Assembly (NCBI GenBank): GCA_021234155.1
Contig: JAJEKV010000071.1
Coordinates: forward strand, 1,687,138 to 1,751,137
Source: Isoetes taiwanensis
Lineage: Eukaryota; Streptophyta; Lycopodiopsida; Isoetales; Isoetaceae
Length of the DNA stretch: 64,000 nucleotides
Direction: 5' to 3'
Below, in pieces: positions 1 to 12,245 of this stretch (positions are counted from its first letter, which is position 1; every line of letters begins with the position of its first letter). A program made the position numbers and the translations under genes. Under the pieces are notes generated by a model that did no database searches, had not been told where the DNA came from, and saw only the letters and a program-made list of their open reading frames with translations.

Positions 1-410
1 ACCAACCATTCCTTAGTCTCGTCATCCCTTACAACATCATCCAGAGCATATGCAGACGGATTGAAGAACTTCAGGGCATTAAATATCTCACTCACATCCA
101 CAAATCTCCTAGCAATGCATCCAATACAGCAGTAATGAAAGATTTTCCAATACGAATACAATGTGTAAGTGAACCACTATCCTCTGGAATCTCATTCAAA
201 TCAAGCCCTCCTGCATTATCTTTTTTCCGTCAATAGAACCCTCAATAATTTCTATGGTCTGATTTGTCTCTTCAAGAACTAAACCTTGCTGTTGCATTTC
301 AGATCCCGAGCTAGCAGCAACATCACTTTTATTTTGACTCAGATTATAGTAAGATAGCATAGATCTACATTCATTGCCTTTTCTTCTCTTGCTTTTCCTT
401 TTAGAACATG
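1..410 (-). pseudogene. Decayed coding exon, possibly hAT-like transposase
   Basis: Read on the minus strand, an AG acceptor (complement of 411-413, after a T-rich stretch) opens an exon beginning CSKRKSKRRKGNE. A first frame continues to EGSIDGKK. A shift near 225 leads into DNAGGLDLNEIPEDSG and ITAVLDALL. Another shift near 115 leads into RRFVDVSEIFNALKFFNP and AYALDDVVRDDE, running off the window start. The last block resembles the region of hAT-type transposases where an arginine-phenylalanine run is followed by a leucine/phenylalanine-asparagine-proline motif. That family assignment is inference. Two frame breaks in about 400 bases show it is not functional. The acceptor and basic N-terminal segment argue for a real former exon. 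Confidence 0.4.
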
Positions 411-1003
411 CTGCAAATCGAAATAGGAATGACTAAGAAAAAGCAAACTAATGAAAGCAATAAACAGAAGCATTGAAGCATTGAAGGAAAAATTTTTAAA
501 TTATATTTGCATAGATTAGATTTAGGTTCGTTGGCTGGTTTGGTGGTTGTTAGAGAGACTATAATGTATAAAAGGTTAAAGAAACGGGAAAAATCATTGG
601 TGGAGGGGGAAAAATCATTGGAAATTTTGTGGGATGTGTTGTAAATTTATATTATATTAATGTATAGAGGTGTATTGTATAGAGATATTATAAATTTATA
701 AAGATATATAGCAAAAAAAAAATGACGGGCATTTTTCTATTCCTAGCCTTTCAAAGGATGAGTATGTCTTGTAGTTGCCCTTCTCCATGACGGGCGATTG
801 CCCAACTGCGACCTTTCATTTGCCATACAGAAATTTTTTTCACCTGTTTTGACGGGCAAAAATCCCAAAAACAGGCATGAAAGCCGTCAAATTCGAGCCC
901 TGGTAATCATACTAATGTTCAAAAATGCTAATGTTTGAAAAATAAGAATGTTGACATAAATATTTGATAAAGTTGAACTTGAATATTGGTAATGGTTGAA
1001 CGT

Positions 1004-1006
<3 letters not shown>
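411..1006. other. No gene seen; AT-rich spacer
   Basis: No coding frame of note. The octamer TGACGGGC occurs three times between about 722 and 857, in a stretch with two poly-A or poly-T runs, which looks like a worn repeat. Confidence 0.5.

Positions 1007-1036
<30 letters not shown>
1007..1036 (+). repeat. Poly(A) tract, 30 bp
   Basis: An uninterrupted run of A. It could be the tail of a plus-strand retroposon lying upstream, but I find no recognisable element or target duplication. Reading frames across it give only lysine or phenylalanine runs. Confidence 0.8.
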
Positions 1037-1037
<1 letters not shown>

Positions 1038-3322
1038 AAGAGGCTTGGGCAGTTTTCTAACATATATAATTCTCCTATGAAAATTCCTTTGGAATATTCT
1101 TTTTCGATGCCTCCTTCTAAAGGTGACACGTATCGGTCTGAGGAAAAAATACAGCGACCAAAAATAGGAAAAAAATCTGCTGGTTCCGGTGAGGCTGGAT
1201 CCACCGCAATAGCGGCCCTGGCAGGGCATGGATCCACGTTGTGGCATTCCAATCTAACTCTGTAGTTGCAGCAGTACTTCCGTTTGCATTCATTTCAGTG
1301 TAGTCAGCCGGGGATCCAGGCGGTGAACGCTTCAGACGGTGCTAATCATCTGGGCCGCAATCTTAGCGGCCACATTTTCTTCTGGAACATCTCCTGCGTC
1401 AAAGCTTTGAATCCTGGCAGTGGCCCTGTTCTGATCCAAGTTGTGGCAAGCTATCGGCCTTGGTTCCACAAGCTGGACACTGCTCCGACGATTTTGTCCG
1501 ACTACTTCTGCCTTGCCCGACAAGATAAAGCATGAAAATGATTTCGTACTTTGATTTGTAGTTCGGCTATGCTGTTCTCCAGTCTTTGAAGCGATCTTTG
1601 GAGAAGCGCTTTCAGGTAAAATTGCAGCTAAAGCCCCTCTTTTTGTGAATCTTTTTAGAATACCGTTAGTGCAGAGGATGAATCAATGCCTCTTGGGTAT
1701 GTTGCTCTTGGGCTAGACAGTTCTAAAAATTTATCTAGTGGGTACGATGATGGCAAAGAAAATGGTATTAATTATGCAAGGATAGCAGATATAAAGCCAC
1801 GTTTGATTAAGACCTTGGAGAAGAGATCTTTCCATGACTTATTTTCTACAGCATCTCGCCCACTTTGTCTAATTATGCTGCAGACATGATGGCACTCATT
1901 ACTCCAACTGTTTCTAGAGCAAGCCTTTGCATATGCAATGGGAAAATATTAGACGGTATCCATTTTTTGGAGGCAAACCAGTTGTGGCACAATTATAGCC
2001 AGGGATCAATTTGAAGAATTATAAATCTATAACTAGGTTAGTCTTTTGTTTTGGAAATAAAATGCAACATTTTATTGTCTTTTCCTTTCTCTTTTTTCCT
2101 GGCCAACTGAATCTCTCATGTTCTTCTTAGATGCTTGCCAAGAGATTTTGTTCCAAGTGGTTTTGCCATGATTAATGAGCAAAAAATTGTGAAGAAGTTT
2201 CTACTAAAAACGTTGCAATCTACAGGCTTGGGAAAACAAGATTGATTGTTTTATACTAGTTTCAAGGTATTGCATGATCCAATCTGCAACAATGACTCTA
2301 TGATGGCAGATTTTGAGGAGAGTCCAGTTGGCGGAGTGGCGCCTGTTGATTGGGGAATCCGATGGATCGTACTATTGTGCGCTTATGTGAAATTAATAGG
2401 AGATGTGCAAACGTTATGCTCAAGCCTAGTAATAGGGGGAAAAAATTGATTGAAAGACCTGAAAAATGTCTACATGCTTTAACTTATGAATTGAGATCGT
2501 ACTTCTGGCTAGGAGCATCATGATTGATTATTACTCTTTGTATTTTCAAAATGATTTGTTAGCTTTGCAACCCTTCTTTGCTGTTTACAGAAGAATGGTA
2601 AAATGATAAAATGGTAAGGTTCCTGTATTCCATGTTGCTCACTGTTTTATGAATTTATTATTCTATTGTTACAGGGTATTTATGAATATACAAATGAAAT
2701 TCAAGCTCCTTTCTTCATGGCTTTTCGATGTGCAAAAATTATGCTCAAACCTGAAAATGGAGGCAAAGAATTGACAATCATTTGCATTCTTTAAGTTATC
2801 ACTTGATATCATACTTCTTGCTACATTTCTAGCAACTTAACAACATGTATAGGTATATATTAGAAAGCAGAGTACTCTCTAATTGAATTTAGACGTGGTC
2901 TCACTGTCCAAAGTTTGCTGCTCAAAACATTGGCTCTCCATTGAGTGGGTAACATAACTTTGATAACTTCAGTTTGGAGATTGGAGATCGTCACTGTGGA
3001 GAAGTTCTGAGAGCATCTGTCGCTATTTGTTACTTACTACAGATATCCAAGAGTCAGTTTATAGATTTCTCAGCCTTTGTTGCTAAAATTAGTTACGTTC
3101 GTGACAGTGTGTTGGTGTACTACTCTAATGTTTTATATAAGATGACACGTCATTAAGACCTTGATATATTTGCGCCATAATATTGTCATCGTTCTATCTT
3201 GAGCTAGGTAGAACTATAAATTGGGAATTAAACTTTTTTAATCAACGTCTGCACAATGCATTCATAAAGGGTAACTGGACATGAGATTGGCCAAATTCAT
3301 TAAAGGTCTTGGTTATTACGTC
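1037..3322. other. No recognised gene; short unassigned frames
   Basis: The longest open frames are about 60-90 codons. The frame at 1686-1889 begins MPLGYVALGLDSSKN, continues upstream without a stop, and contains RIADIKPRLIKTLEKRSFHD. It could be an exon relic, but I recognise no family. The rest is AT-rich with nothing I can name. Confidence 0.4.
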
Positions 3323-3422
3323 TAACAAAATTCCATGCAAATTGAATAGTGTGAAGCATAAATATAACGTAATAACAAAATTCCATGCAAATTGAATAGT
3401 GTGAAACATAAATATAATGTAT
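3323..3422. repeat. Tandem duplication, two 50-bp units
   Basis: The unit starting TAACAAAATTCCATGC at 3323 is repeated at 3373 with three or four substitutions. A 93-codon frame (3392-3673) starts in the second unit, but I recognise nothing in it. Confidence 0.85.
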
Positions 3423-4071
3423 CAATTGACAAATGGAGAAAGATGGGCAAGGGAAAGCGTTGGCATCCCAAAGTCTTCAAGAGTAATATGGATGGATGCA
3501 AAATAATGGTCAACATCTATGTGGACACGCAATATGCTAAAAAAATATCCAATCCACATGTCCAAGAAAATAAGCTAAAATCTATGCAACCCACCTGTCT
3601 AAACCAAACAAATAGAACCAATAATGTGCACAGTACACATCTAACTTACGGGCATGAAAACTCGATCCAGTAGAAAACATTATTCATGCCACCAATAGCT
3701 AACATAGCAAACATTAATTTAAATGTATCTAATTAACTTCAATACCTTCTTTTATAATGGCTTAAATTAGAACAAAATTCAAATGTCCAAAATGAGTCAG
3801 TTGGGAAGAGAAATGTTCGCGGCGGCCTTGGCCACCGCGATAAATTTCTTGTAGGCAATAGATGTAGTTTTGCATTTGAACAAGTTAAATTGTTGAGAAA
3901 ATATGTACCTGACAAGTTATTAGTAAAGGAAGAGTCAAAGTAGGCATATATCCATCCAAAATCCAAAAGGCGCAAATGGTGAACTACAAAATGTACATAC
4001 CAAATACAGGTTGGCAGATTCAAGATTCAGCCTCAATATACGTTTTTCCATATAAGCTCAGCCGGTTTCGT
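3423..4071. other. No recognised gene
   Basis: AT-rich. A GC-rich imperfect hairpin lies at about 3818-3840 (CGCGG and CCGCG arms around GGCC and GGCC). No supported coding. Confidence 0.45.
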
Positions 4072-4205
4072 CCATCTCTACCTTATCCAATTGGTCCATA
4101 TATATAGGATCCCCATGAGCACTTATTATGGATGCTTGCTTTTTTGCAATTCTTCCACAAAAATTTCCAATGAGTGCAACATCTCTTGCTCCAGCATATT
4201 ATATG
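4072..4205 (-). pseudogene. LINE endonuclease fragment (LC6)
   Basis: The minus strand encodes VALIGNFCGRIAKKQASI and then GDPIYMDQLDKVEMDETG. This matches the endonuclease block of LC2 at 16610-16864 (VVLMGDFNGRTSKKQAAI, GDPVWMEQLDEQEMCDIG) almost residue for residue. The metal- and DNA-binding GDFNGR motif is changed to GNFCGR, so the domain is dead. It abuts the middle of the LC5 reverse transcriptase with no tail between them, so it is a piece of another copy joined by rearrangement. Confidence 0.75.
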
Positions 4206-4211
4206 GATATA

Positions 4212-4912
4212 TCAACACTCTACAATTCCTTTAATAGCATCAAATATTGTTTTTAACACAAGACGGTGGTCCAGAGTGGACCTTCCGGCTCTAAAACCAG
4301 CTTGACTCTGCTCGTTTTCATTTTCTTTTGCCCATTTGCTGATTTTCTTCTTTAAAATGGTTGTCAATAGCTTTGAAAATAGACTGCTGACCATAATGGT
4401 CCTATAATTACTAACATCCTGGTTTGATCCGCCCTTATGGATTGGCACAATTCTGTTTAACTGCGATTCTAATGGAAGACCTTCTCTCATGGTTGCAGAG
4501 AGGAGCTTAGCAATGATTAGATGGATAGAGTTCCTGCCCATTTTAAGTGTTCTACGCACAAGCCATATAAATCCTTTGCCTTATTATTTGCTAAGCATGC
4601 TATCCCATCAGCCACGTCCTCTTCATTTATCTGGAGCTCCGACCTTATACTAGTTTCTACTGGAACATTATCCTGGTGACACAACCGACATACATGTTCC
4701 CACAATGTCTCACCTGAGATGGGGATCTCACTTGGTTTCTTATTCTTTAATTCATTCCAGAATAACTTAGGTTCAGCAATATATTTATGACACATAGCTT
4801 CCTGCCGGCATTTTATAAATTGACGTTTCTTACTTCTTACTATGCTTTTATACTGTTGTTCATATAAGGCTTTATCCTTCTGTTCATAATGCTTCCATTT
4901 AAACTTCGTCAA
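4212..4912 (-). pseudogene. LC5 ORF2, linker and N-terminal reverse transcriptase
   Basis: Two overlapping frames. The upstream frame (4517-4912) carries the linker between endonuclease and polymerase, ending LANNKAKDLYGLCVEHLKWAG, the usual lead-in of L1-like reverse transcriptases. The second (4212-4559) carries NRIVPIHKGGSNQDVSNYR (compare NRVVPIYKAGDRNDPNNYR in LC2), then IMVSSLFSKLLTTIL and QAGFRAGRSTLDH. These are reverse-transcriptase motifs 0 to 2. The YADD block is missing because the element ends at 4206. Confidence 0.85.
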
Positions 4913-5081
4913 TCTGCAGCCTTGATCAAACTAGGATCTACAAGTCAGTCCCTTCTTGGCCCTACTAGAAACAAAGGTTAGTGTTCACTAGCAGCAGTCT
5001 CAACTGTTGACATGCCAAGGACGTGTCATCCACCCACCTGGTGTGCCTGAATTTCATTTCAAGATTGGCCTAGAACTTGTC

Positions 5082-5950
5082 CTATAAGCATGGATTCATA
5101 TGTATGGCTGATTTCGGCACCATAGTTTGTGTTACAGGCTGGTTAGTAGATAAAACAAACCTCAAAAATGCATGATCAGATTCCAAGTTTTCATCACTAA
5201 CATCAAATGCTAATAATTGTTCTAGTATGTCATCTGCCATGATCAAGTAGTCTACTGTGCTTCTGCCTCTACAAGTATTCTTTTTGGACTCTGGAAGTCG
5301 TACTAAGCTATTATAAATTAGGAGATTTGTGTTACCACATAGACTCAATAACTGCCTATCTGATTTGGTCACAATATGATCCATTGAATCCCTATTCCAG
5401 CCCTGCAGCTTAAGCTCATCCTCAGACATGGCCTCTAACCAGAGTAGGTTTTTAGCACCTGTGTACATGGCTGTTTGATTGTGTCCTGTTCTGCCATTGA
5501 AATCTCCAGGTAAGATAACTTTGCCTTTATACCGATAGTCCATAATATCCTGTTCCAAACAATAGCATATCATCGCTACAAGCACTAGTATCTGTATATA
5601 CCTTTCCATGCCTGGGAGCAAAATAACATATAGCCAAAAAATAAAGTGAATGTGATTCTTTTATTTGAATTCAACAATTATATTGATTATTTCTATATTT
5701 TCTTGACACCTTGTATAATATTTCCAACAACTGGTCTGACATAACAAGCTATGCCCCCATTTCCCATATCCCTGTTTCTAAACCTTTTACTACTAACAGA
5801 ATATATGAGATTGAAACCTTCAATTTCTAGAAGTGAATAAAGATCGTGCTCCTTCATTTCAACAATGCATATCACATCTGTGGTGTTGAGAATATCCTTT
5901 ATACTATATATTTTATCTAGTGTCAGCCTTTTTATATTCCATACTACCAC
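5082..5950 (-). pseudogene. LC5 ORF2, APE-type endonuclease domain
   Basis: The N-terminal half (5693-5950) begins VVWNIKRLT, with the catalytic glutamate region at DVICIVEMKEHD. The C-terminal half (5082-5621) has LPGDFNGRTGHNQTA, TCRGRSTVDYLIM and the SDHAF motif. These are the signatures of the exonuclease-endonuclease-phosphatase fold that nicks target DNA for priming. The halves are in different frames and some sequence between them is lost, so the domain is inactive. Stops separate it from the reverse transcriptase downstream. Confidence 0.85.
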
Positions 5951-5966
5951 TCTGAGACCTCCCTCA

Positions 5967-6761
5967 AGTCCCTACGGAGATACCACTGCCTTGCCTTTCA
6001 TCCATTTGACCAGCCGATTTTGCTTTTTAGCTTTCTTAAACTTCTCGATTTCTTGCTTCTTCTCTTTCATTTGTTCTTGGGTAAGGTCGTCATTCACCCA
6101 GGTAAACTTCCCTTTCAATGTATGCCTCTATTTAATGACTTGAAGACGAGCTTCACGGTCTGGAAATTTCACTAATATATGTCTGGTTCCCTTGTCTTTC
6201 TTTTCAATCCTATAAGCCTCAGTGAAATCTGGTGCTGCTATCTACATTTCTTCTCGAAAGAATTTCCCTACAGCATCTTTAGTATCTTCAGAGGTTTGTT
6301 CTGGAAGTCCCACAATTCGCAGATTGAGGGCTCTGTGTTTTCTCTCTTGGGTTTCTACATATTATTCAAAGGCAGTCCTGAGTTCATTGACTTCGTCTGA
6401 TGCATTTGGTATATCTTCACGATTTTGTAGCTCCTTAATTTCCTGCTTAACCATATCCATGTCTTTATGCATTTGTGAAAAATCTGCCCTGAGCGTTTCA
6501 TTCTCCTTCCTTAAAAATCGTATTTCCTCCAAAAGATTATTCTCTCTTGCAGTAGCTTCCTGCCTGAAACTTATCAATTTAGCCCAGATTGTAGCCAAAG
6601 ATATTTCAGTTTCAGCCCCATTGCTAGATCCCTGTTGTTCCGATTCCCCCTTTTTTTTTTTTTTGGGGGAAGAACGACTGTTGTTCCAATTCTTCATTAG
6701 ATTCAGAGCTGGATTTAGGCTTCAATGAGGGTTTTTTGGAAACTTTCTTTGGAGCCGTCAT
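5967..6761 (-). pseudogene. LC5 ORF1, coiled-coil plus RRM-like RNA-binding protein
   Basis: The ATG complementary to 6759-6761 opens MTAPKKVSKKPSLKPKSSSE, followed by a frame break in a homopolymer near 6650. A coiled-coil stretch (6362-6697, heptads such as LRKENETLRADF) leads to RALNLRIVGLPEQTSEDTKD, then RHILVKFPDREARLQVIK and LKGKFTWVNDDLTQEQMKE. This order and these motifs are those of vertebrate-type L1 ORF1 (RRM plus C-terminal domain), which forms RNA-binding trimers. Most flowering-plant L1 ORF1 proteins instead have a CCHC knuckle. Two in-frame stops inside the RRM part inactivate it. Confidence 0.75.
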
Positions 6762-6807
6762 GATGGCGATGAGCTCGTTACTATACAATAGCAAGCTCTC
6801 ACGTTAT

Positions 6808-6868
6808 CATAGTTCCGATCATGTGGGCTCCCATTACCACAGTTCCGATCCTGTGGGCCTCCAAATCG
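6808..6868. repeat. Imperfect 30-bp tandem pair in LC5 5' UTR
   Basis: AGTTCCGATCATGTGGGCTC and AGTTCCGATCCTGTGGGCCT stand about 30 bp apart just upstream (minus strand) of the ORF1 start. Tandem 5' UTR repeats are common in L1 promoters; promoter function here is inference. Confidence 0.6.
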
Positions 6869-6955
6869 GGCTCTGTAATAATCCAAATTCAAACCTAATC
6901 GACCTTCCAAGGTTCAGAGTTGAGAATAAGCACTGCACATGCGCCTATCGCATGA

Positions 6956-8075
<1,120 letters not shown>

Positions 8076-8241
8076 TGAAATGAAATGTATGAAATATTAC
8101 GTTACGTAGACCACCAGTCTATGAGACGATCAATGTACATATTCAACGTTATAAAGATATCCTCTAATGCATCTTTCGACAAGAATGCATTAGACTCTTC
8201 CCATCTCTCATCATGTATAACATTACAATCTTTAATACTCA

Positions 8242-8496
8242 TTAAGCTTCTCTCAGTATCAATATTTCCTTCAAGTATTTCCCAATGTGATGTCCAGGCA
8301 TATCAAAGAATTCCAGCAAAGAGTTTGAATGGATACTGTACTTATCTCGAATCCCTGAGTATGACGGGCACCTTACGATGACATGTAATTCATCTTCTAC
8401 TTCTCCCATATTGCATACTTTGCAAAATCTCAATTCATGGGGAATATTACTCCAACGTCCTACTTCAACCCCAAGCCTATGGGAGCTAAGCCGCAT
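8242..8496 (-). pseudogene. LC3 ORF2 C-terminal zinc motif
   Basis: The frame contains MRLSSHRLGVEVGRW, then CKVCNMGEVEDELHVIVRCP, a CX2CX11HX4C arrangement found at the C-terminus of many LINE ORF2 proteins and thought to bind nucleic acid. It is separated from the polymerase frame (8575-9675) by one frame break and a short stretch, so ORF2 is not continuous here. Confidence 0.85.
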
Positions 8497-8574
8497 CCAC
8501 GCTTATCATAAAAGCCAAAAGACACACCTTCCTTGAGGTATTTGGCCTCTTGGAGAGTGGGATTTATATACTGT

Positions 8575-9675
8575 CTATAGAAATGTTTTTTTTGTCTCCG
8601 GGACTCTCCAGCTTCTTCTAATGAGGTGCTCATGCACCCACTCTCTTAGATTGCCCTTATTCTCACGTATACCATGAATGTCCATCCCCCACTTCCTCAT
8701 CCATTCCCTAATATCTGAGTACCATCCCTTGTCTCTTGTTTCTTCTAATGCTAGCCTTGGTAAGCTATCTTCTGGCATATCAAATAGCAACTTAGAGAGA
8801 TATGTAAGCGTTCTGCATAAGGCTTCAGCCTCTAGTGGCATCATGCCACACTCTACAAGCAGCATATCATATGGAGTTTGAGCTTTAGTACCCAATTCTG
8901 TTCTCAAGAACTTCTTCTGCACTTTCTCAACCTTTTTCCAGGATTCTACAGATAATCCCGGCCCCCATACTTCACACCCATAGAGCAAAACTGTTTGGAC
9001 CAGCACTCGATATAATGTACGCTTCAGGCTAAAGTCCCATATTTCTGCTTTTCCACTTTTACGCTGCATGCTATATAATGCTTTCAGGCCTCCATTTACT
9101 CTATGCTCAACAGCAGAGTTCCAGCTATGCCCCTTGTCCACATGTATCCCTAGATACTTATATGAGGTGACAATTTCCACAGGTTCTCCATGATAGAGGA
9201 ATTTAAGATGATCTACTTTATTTGTCCCAAATACCATCATCTTAGTCTTTGACATATTTACCCTCATACTTTTCTGTTCACAGAAATGTGCCAGCGCATC
9301 TAAATGCTTCTGCATGCCTTCCACTGAACGGGAAAGAAGAACAACATCATCAGCATATAAGAGCAACAGAACCATGCATCTAAACAATGGGGTCCCCTCC
9401 CCGCCATATTCGGACATCCAAGCCTGTAGTTGGTCTATGAATAGGCCAAATAGTGTGGGCGACAATGGGCACCCTTGCTTCACTCCAATATTACTTTCTA
9501 CCACATCTGCGCATTGCTCAATGTAGGGGGATGATAGCTGTACCAAAACTTTATCATAAAGTATCTTCACTGCATGTCTAAGCTCAATTGGTACCCCTAG
9601 GGCCTCCATTCTCTCCCATAAATTACTATGAGATACCGTGTCAAATGCCTTAGCATAATTAACAAAAAAGAGCAT
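8575..9675 (-). pseudogene. LC3 ORF2 reverse transcriptase core
   Basis: A 366-codon open frame. The first catalytic block is NYAKAFDTVSHSNLWERM (compare DCTKAFDTV in LC2), then GVKQGCPLSPTLFGLFIDQL, the catalytic YADDVVLLSRS, and KTKMMVFG, all in polymerase order A to D. Thumb motifs follow: TSYKYLGIHVDKG and LLYGCEVWGPGL. The palm is intact, but the frame starts only at motif A because the N-terminal fingers (9676 to about 10080) are frame-shifted. The first catalytic aspartate lies in a block with N in place of the usual V or I, FVNYAKAFD. Confidence 0.9.
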
Positions 9676-11450
9676 AAAGGGTTTTTCTTACCCTTAACCG
9701 AATCAACCATAGCTCGCGAAAAGTAACCAAATGATCAACTGTAGATCTTTTTTGGTCTAAAGCCCCCTGTCCAGTGGCTCTAACATTATGTTTTCAGCCC
9801 AGGTGCTCAATTTACAATTGACATAGCACAAAATAATTTGGCATATAAACTACTAACGGAATCATTCGGTAATTTCGGGATCATTCTCATCTCGACTTTA
9901 TGCAAGGGGATAACTCTGTTCATTTTGCCAAGTCTTGAGGAAACCCTTTGCGCAAAACATTGTTAAATAATGACAACAATGCAACATGTATTGAGTTACC
10001 GCCCATTTGAACATTTCAACTACCAGCCCAATTGAATCACCGCTTTCCGGTTGGCAAGATGACTTAACCCTTCTTCTAAGTCTTCCAAATCAAAGCACCG
10101 GCGCATCCCACGTAAGTCAATATTACCGACATTGGCCTCGGCATGTGATATAGCTTACGACTTGGCTTACTAAAGCCATGGTTTCAGGTGGGTCTCTGCT
10201 TCATCTAGATTTTTTTTGGGATCTGCTATAGTGTCACCGGATCAGCTCCCTGCGTCTCGATACACATACTTTTTCTTTTTTTGATTTCGTTGTCGCAAAA
10301 TATTCTTTCTTTAATCTCTGTCTATCTTCCCCCTTGCGCTTAAATGCCTCTCTTTTTTGCTCTATAAGGCGCATCAAACCAACTATTGCATGGCAACCCC
10401 TTCATCTTTTCAAGCGTGAGACAAAACAATCGGTGGCAACATCTAGAACTAACTTCTCGCAATCTTGTCACTTAATTTATCAGTGTCGCTGGGCCAATTT
10501 GTTGTGGAGGCTCTTGCCTCACACTTCTTCATATAGCTTTCCACTTTATGATATTTCATACGTATGCGAGGCTTAGAGACACAACGTGCACGGTGGCATG
10601 TGTAATTCTTGGTGCTTAACACAACCCAAGTATCGGTGTATGATCGAGATCTTTTCCATCTCTTCCCTATAGACATATGTAACACCATCGCAAAGCTGGG
10701 ATGTAGCAAGAACGAGATCAACAACACTTGCATTTACGCATGTGCACTTACTACTTGGAAACCTCTCGTAAACCAATAAATCAAGCCCGTTTGCACATAT
10801 TAAGCACATGGTTGCCTTGGGGTGTAGGCCATCTTATTCTATCTGCTGTGGTTCTACTCCATCCTTCTGGGATACTTCCTTATCATCAAGCATCTCAACC
10901 CATACGGGATCCCTTCCATGCTAGCGATAGCTGCTTGTTTGTAGCAATGCGCCCGTTGAAATCTCCTAATAAGAGAACATCACCATCCGGTGACAATAAA
11001 AGCACATCTCGTTCTAAGCTAAAAAAAGGGTCATCCCGATCCGGGTAAGTGCGAGTCATAAAGCGGTGATTCTCTCGGCGGAAAGTAACATCCGCCACAA
11101 AGATCTTACCTTTCGGCCATGTAACTCCACCCGGATATATTTGCAATGATCCTCTTTCATTCATTATTTTCACCCGGTGTTTCATGCCTGACCTTACATA
11201 GCATGCCATCCCGCCATGTCCTTTTAGAGCCGACCTTTATTGTGCCAAACCAGTGCAATGATTAATAAACCCATGTATGTGCGGTAAGCCTTTTTCTTCA
11301 TTTTCACAAGTTTCTAAGAAGAACAAAACATCTACATTTGAAAATAGATCATCTACTACATCTATTTTATACTGACTAATAGAATTTATGTTCCAACACA
11401 TTATCCTAGTGGTCTCAAATACCTATGCATTTTCTGGATTTTCCACCATG
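9676..11450 (-). pseudogene. LC3 ORF2, degraded fingers, linker and endonuclease
   Basis: Readable islands on the minus strand, in element order. 10895-11209: ACYVRSGMKHRVKIMNERGS then LLLGDFNGRIATNKQ (endonuclease). 10573-10809: SKCTCVNASVVDLVLA, the homologue of SKCTCRGKSVVDYFIA in LC2. Near 9700: SVKGKKNPL, the lead-in to polymerase motif A. Many frame changes separate them. The region also holds 10449-10733, an overlapping frame of the same domain. No separate gene is hidden here as far as I can see. Confidence 0.75.
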
Positions 11451-11533
11451 ACCTTCCCCCGTCGCCAGTACGCTTTTTTTCCCTCTTGCCTTGCTTCCTT
11501 GAGGATTTGCACCTGTTCCTTGTACTCTTGAAA

Positions 11534-11877
11534 CTAGTTCTTAGTAAGATCATCATTGATCCAGATCTTCTTTCCCTTGAGCATGGTCTTCTTTTTCAGT
11601 ATATTAATCTTGTCTTCCTTTGATCTGAATTTGACAATAATGTGACGATCCCTATCAGTTTGCTTGCCAATCCGAAATGCATCTGTAATGCCTGAATCTA
11701 TCACCGCCAGTTCATTTTCACAAAAAGCCTGAACAATGTCTTTGGTCTTTTCTCTAGTCTGTTCCGGTATGCCAATCAAACGGATGTTCAATGCTTTTTC
11801 TCTCCTTTCTTGCTCTTCTATAAAAGCTGATAATTGCTTTTGGATTCCAGAGATGTCCTTTTCTTCCTGCTCTTTCT

Positions 11878-11879
<2 letters not shown>
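11534..11879 (-). pseudogene. LC3 ORF1, RRM-type RNA-binding protein, 5'-truncated
   Basis: Starts in the coiled coil (EEKDISGIQKQLSAFIEEQ), then REKALNIRLIGIPEQTREKT, SGITDAFRIGKQTDRDRHII, VKFRSKEDKINIL and LKGKKIWINDDLTKN followed by a stop. This is a complete RRM plus partial C-terminal domain of an L1ORF1p-like protein with no internal stop. The frame reads on upstream through the LC2 tail as an SLSLSL run, which is accidental. The stop right after DLTKN shortens the C-terminal domain relative to LC2, which continues about 40 residues. Confidence 0.8.

Positions 11880-11958
<79 letters not shown>
11880..11958. repeat. (GA)n microsatellite, LC2 tail
   Basis: About 80 bp of GA, merging into GGGGAGGGGGAGG and then TGAAGTGAAG. 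On the minus strand this is the LC2 end CTTCACTTCACC followed by the TC tail, directly against truncated LC3 ORF1. Confidence 0.95.
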
Positions 11959-11961
<3 letters not shown>

Positions 11962-12038
11962 AGGGGGAGGTGAAGTGAAGTTTTTTATTTCGTCTTTTTG
12001 AGACCATCAGGTCTATGAGATGTTTAGAAAAAAAAAAA

Positions 12039-12245
12039 CATTTTCAAAATCAAAAACATCTTCTTGTGATGAAACCTGACAATTGAGAGGCTCATCATCA
12101 AGCTCGCTCTCCTCTTCCTCCTCAAGAATATCTCTAAATATTTTTACAGCCGTCTCCCTCAATTGTAGCATATCAATTAAGAAGCTGGCAACCCGAGTGG
12201 CAGGTAAACTGAAAAAGGAAATAAGATTTGTAACCTCAATCCCGA
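12039..12245 (-). repeat. 207-bp direct repeat, left copy
   Basis: Identical to 13916-14122 except for one base (C at 12051, A at 13928). It encodes the ORF2 C-terminus, ending with an acidic segment and QEDVFDFENVF, and runs on into the LC2 3' UTR. With its partner it brackets the transposase insert. Confidence 0.95.
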
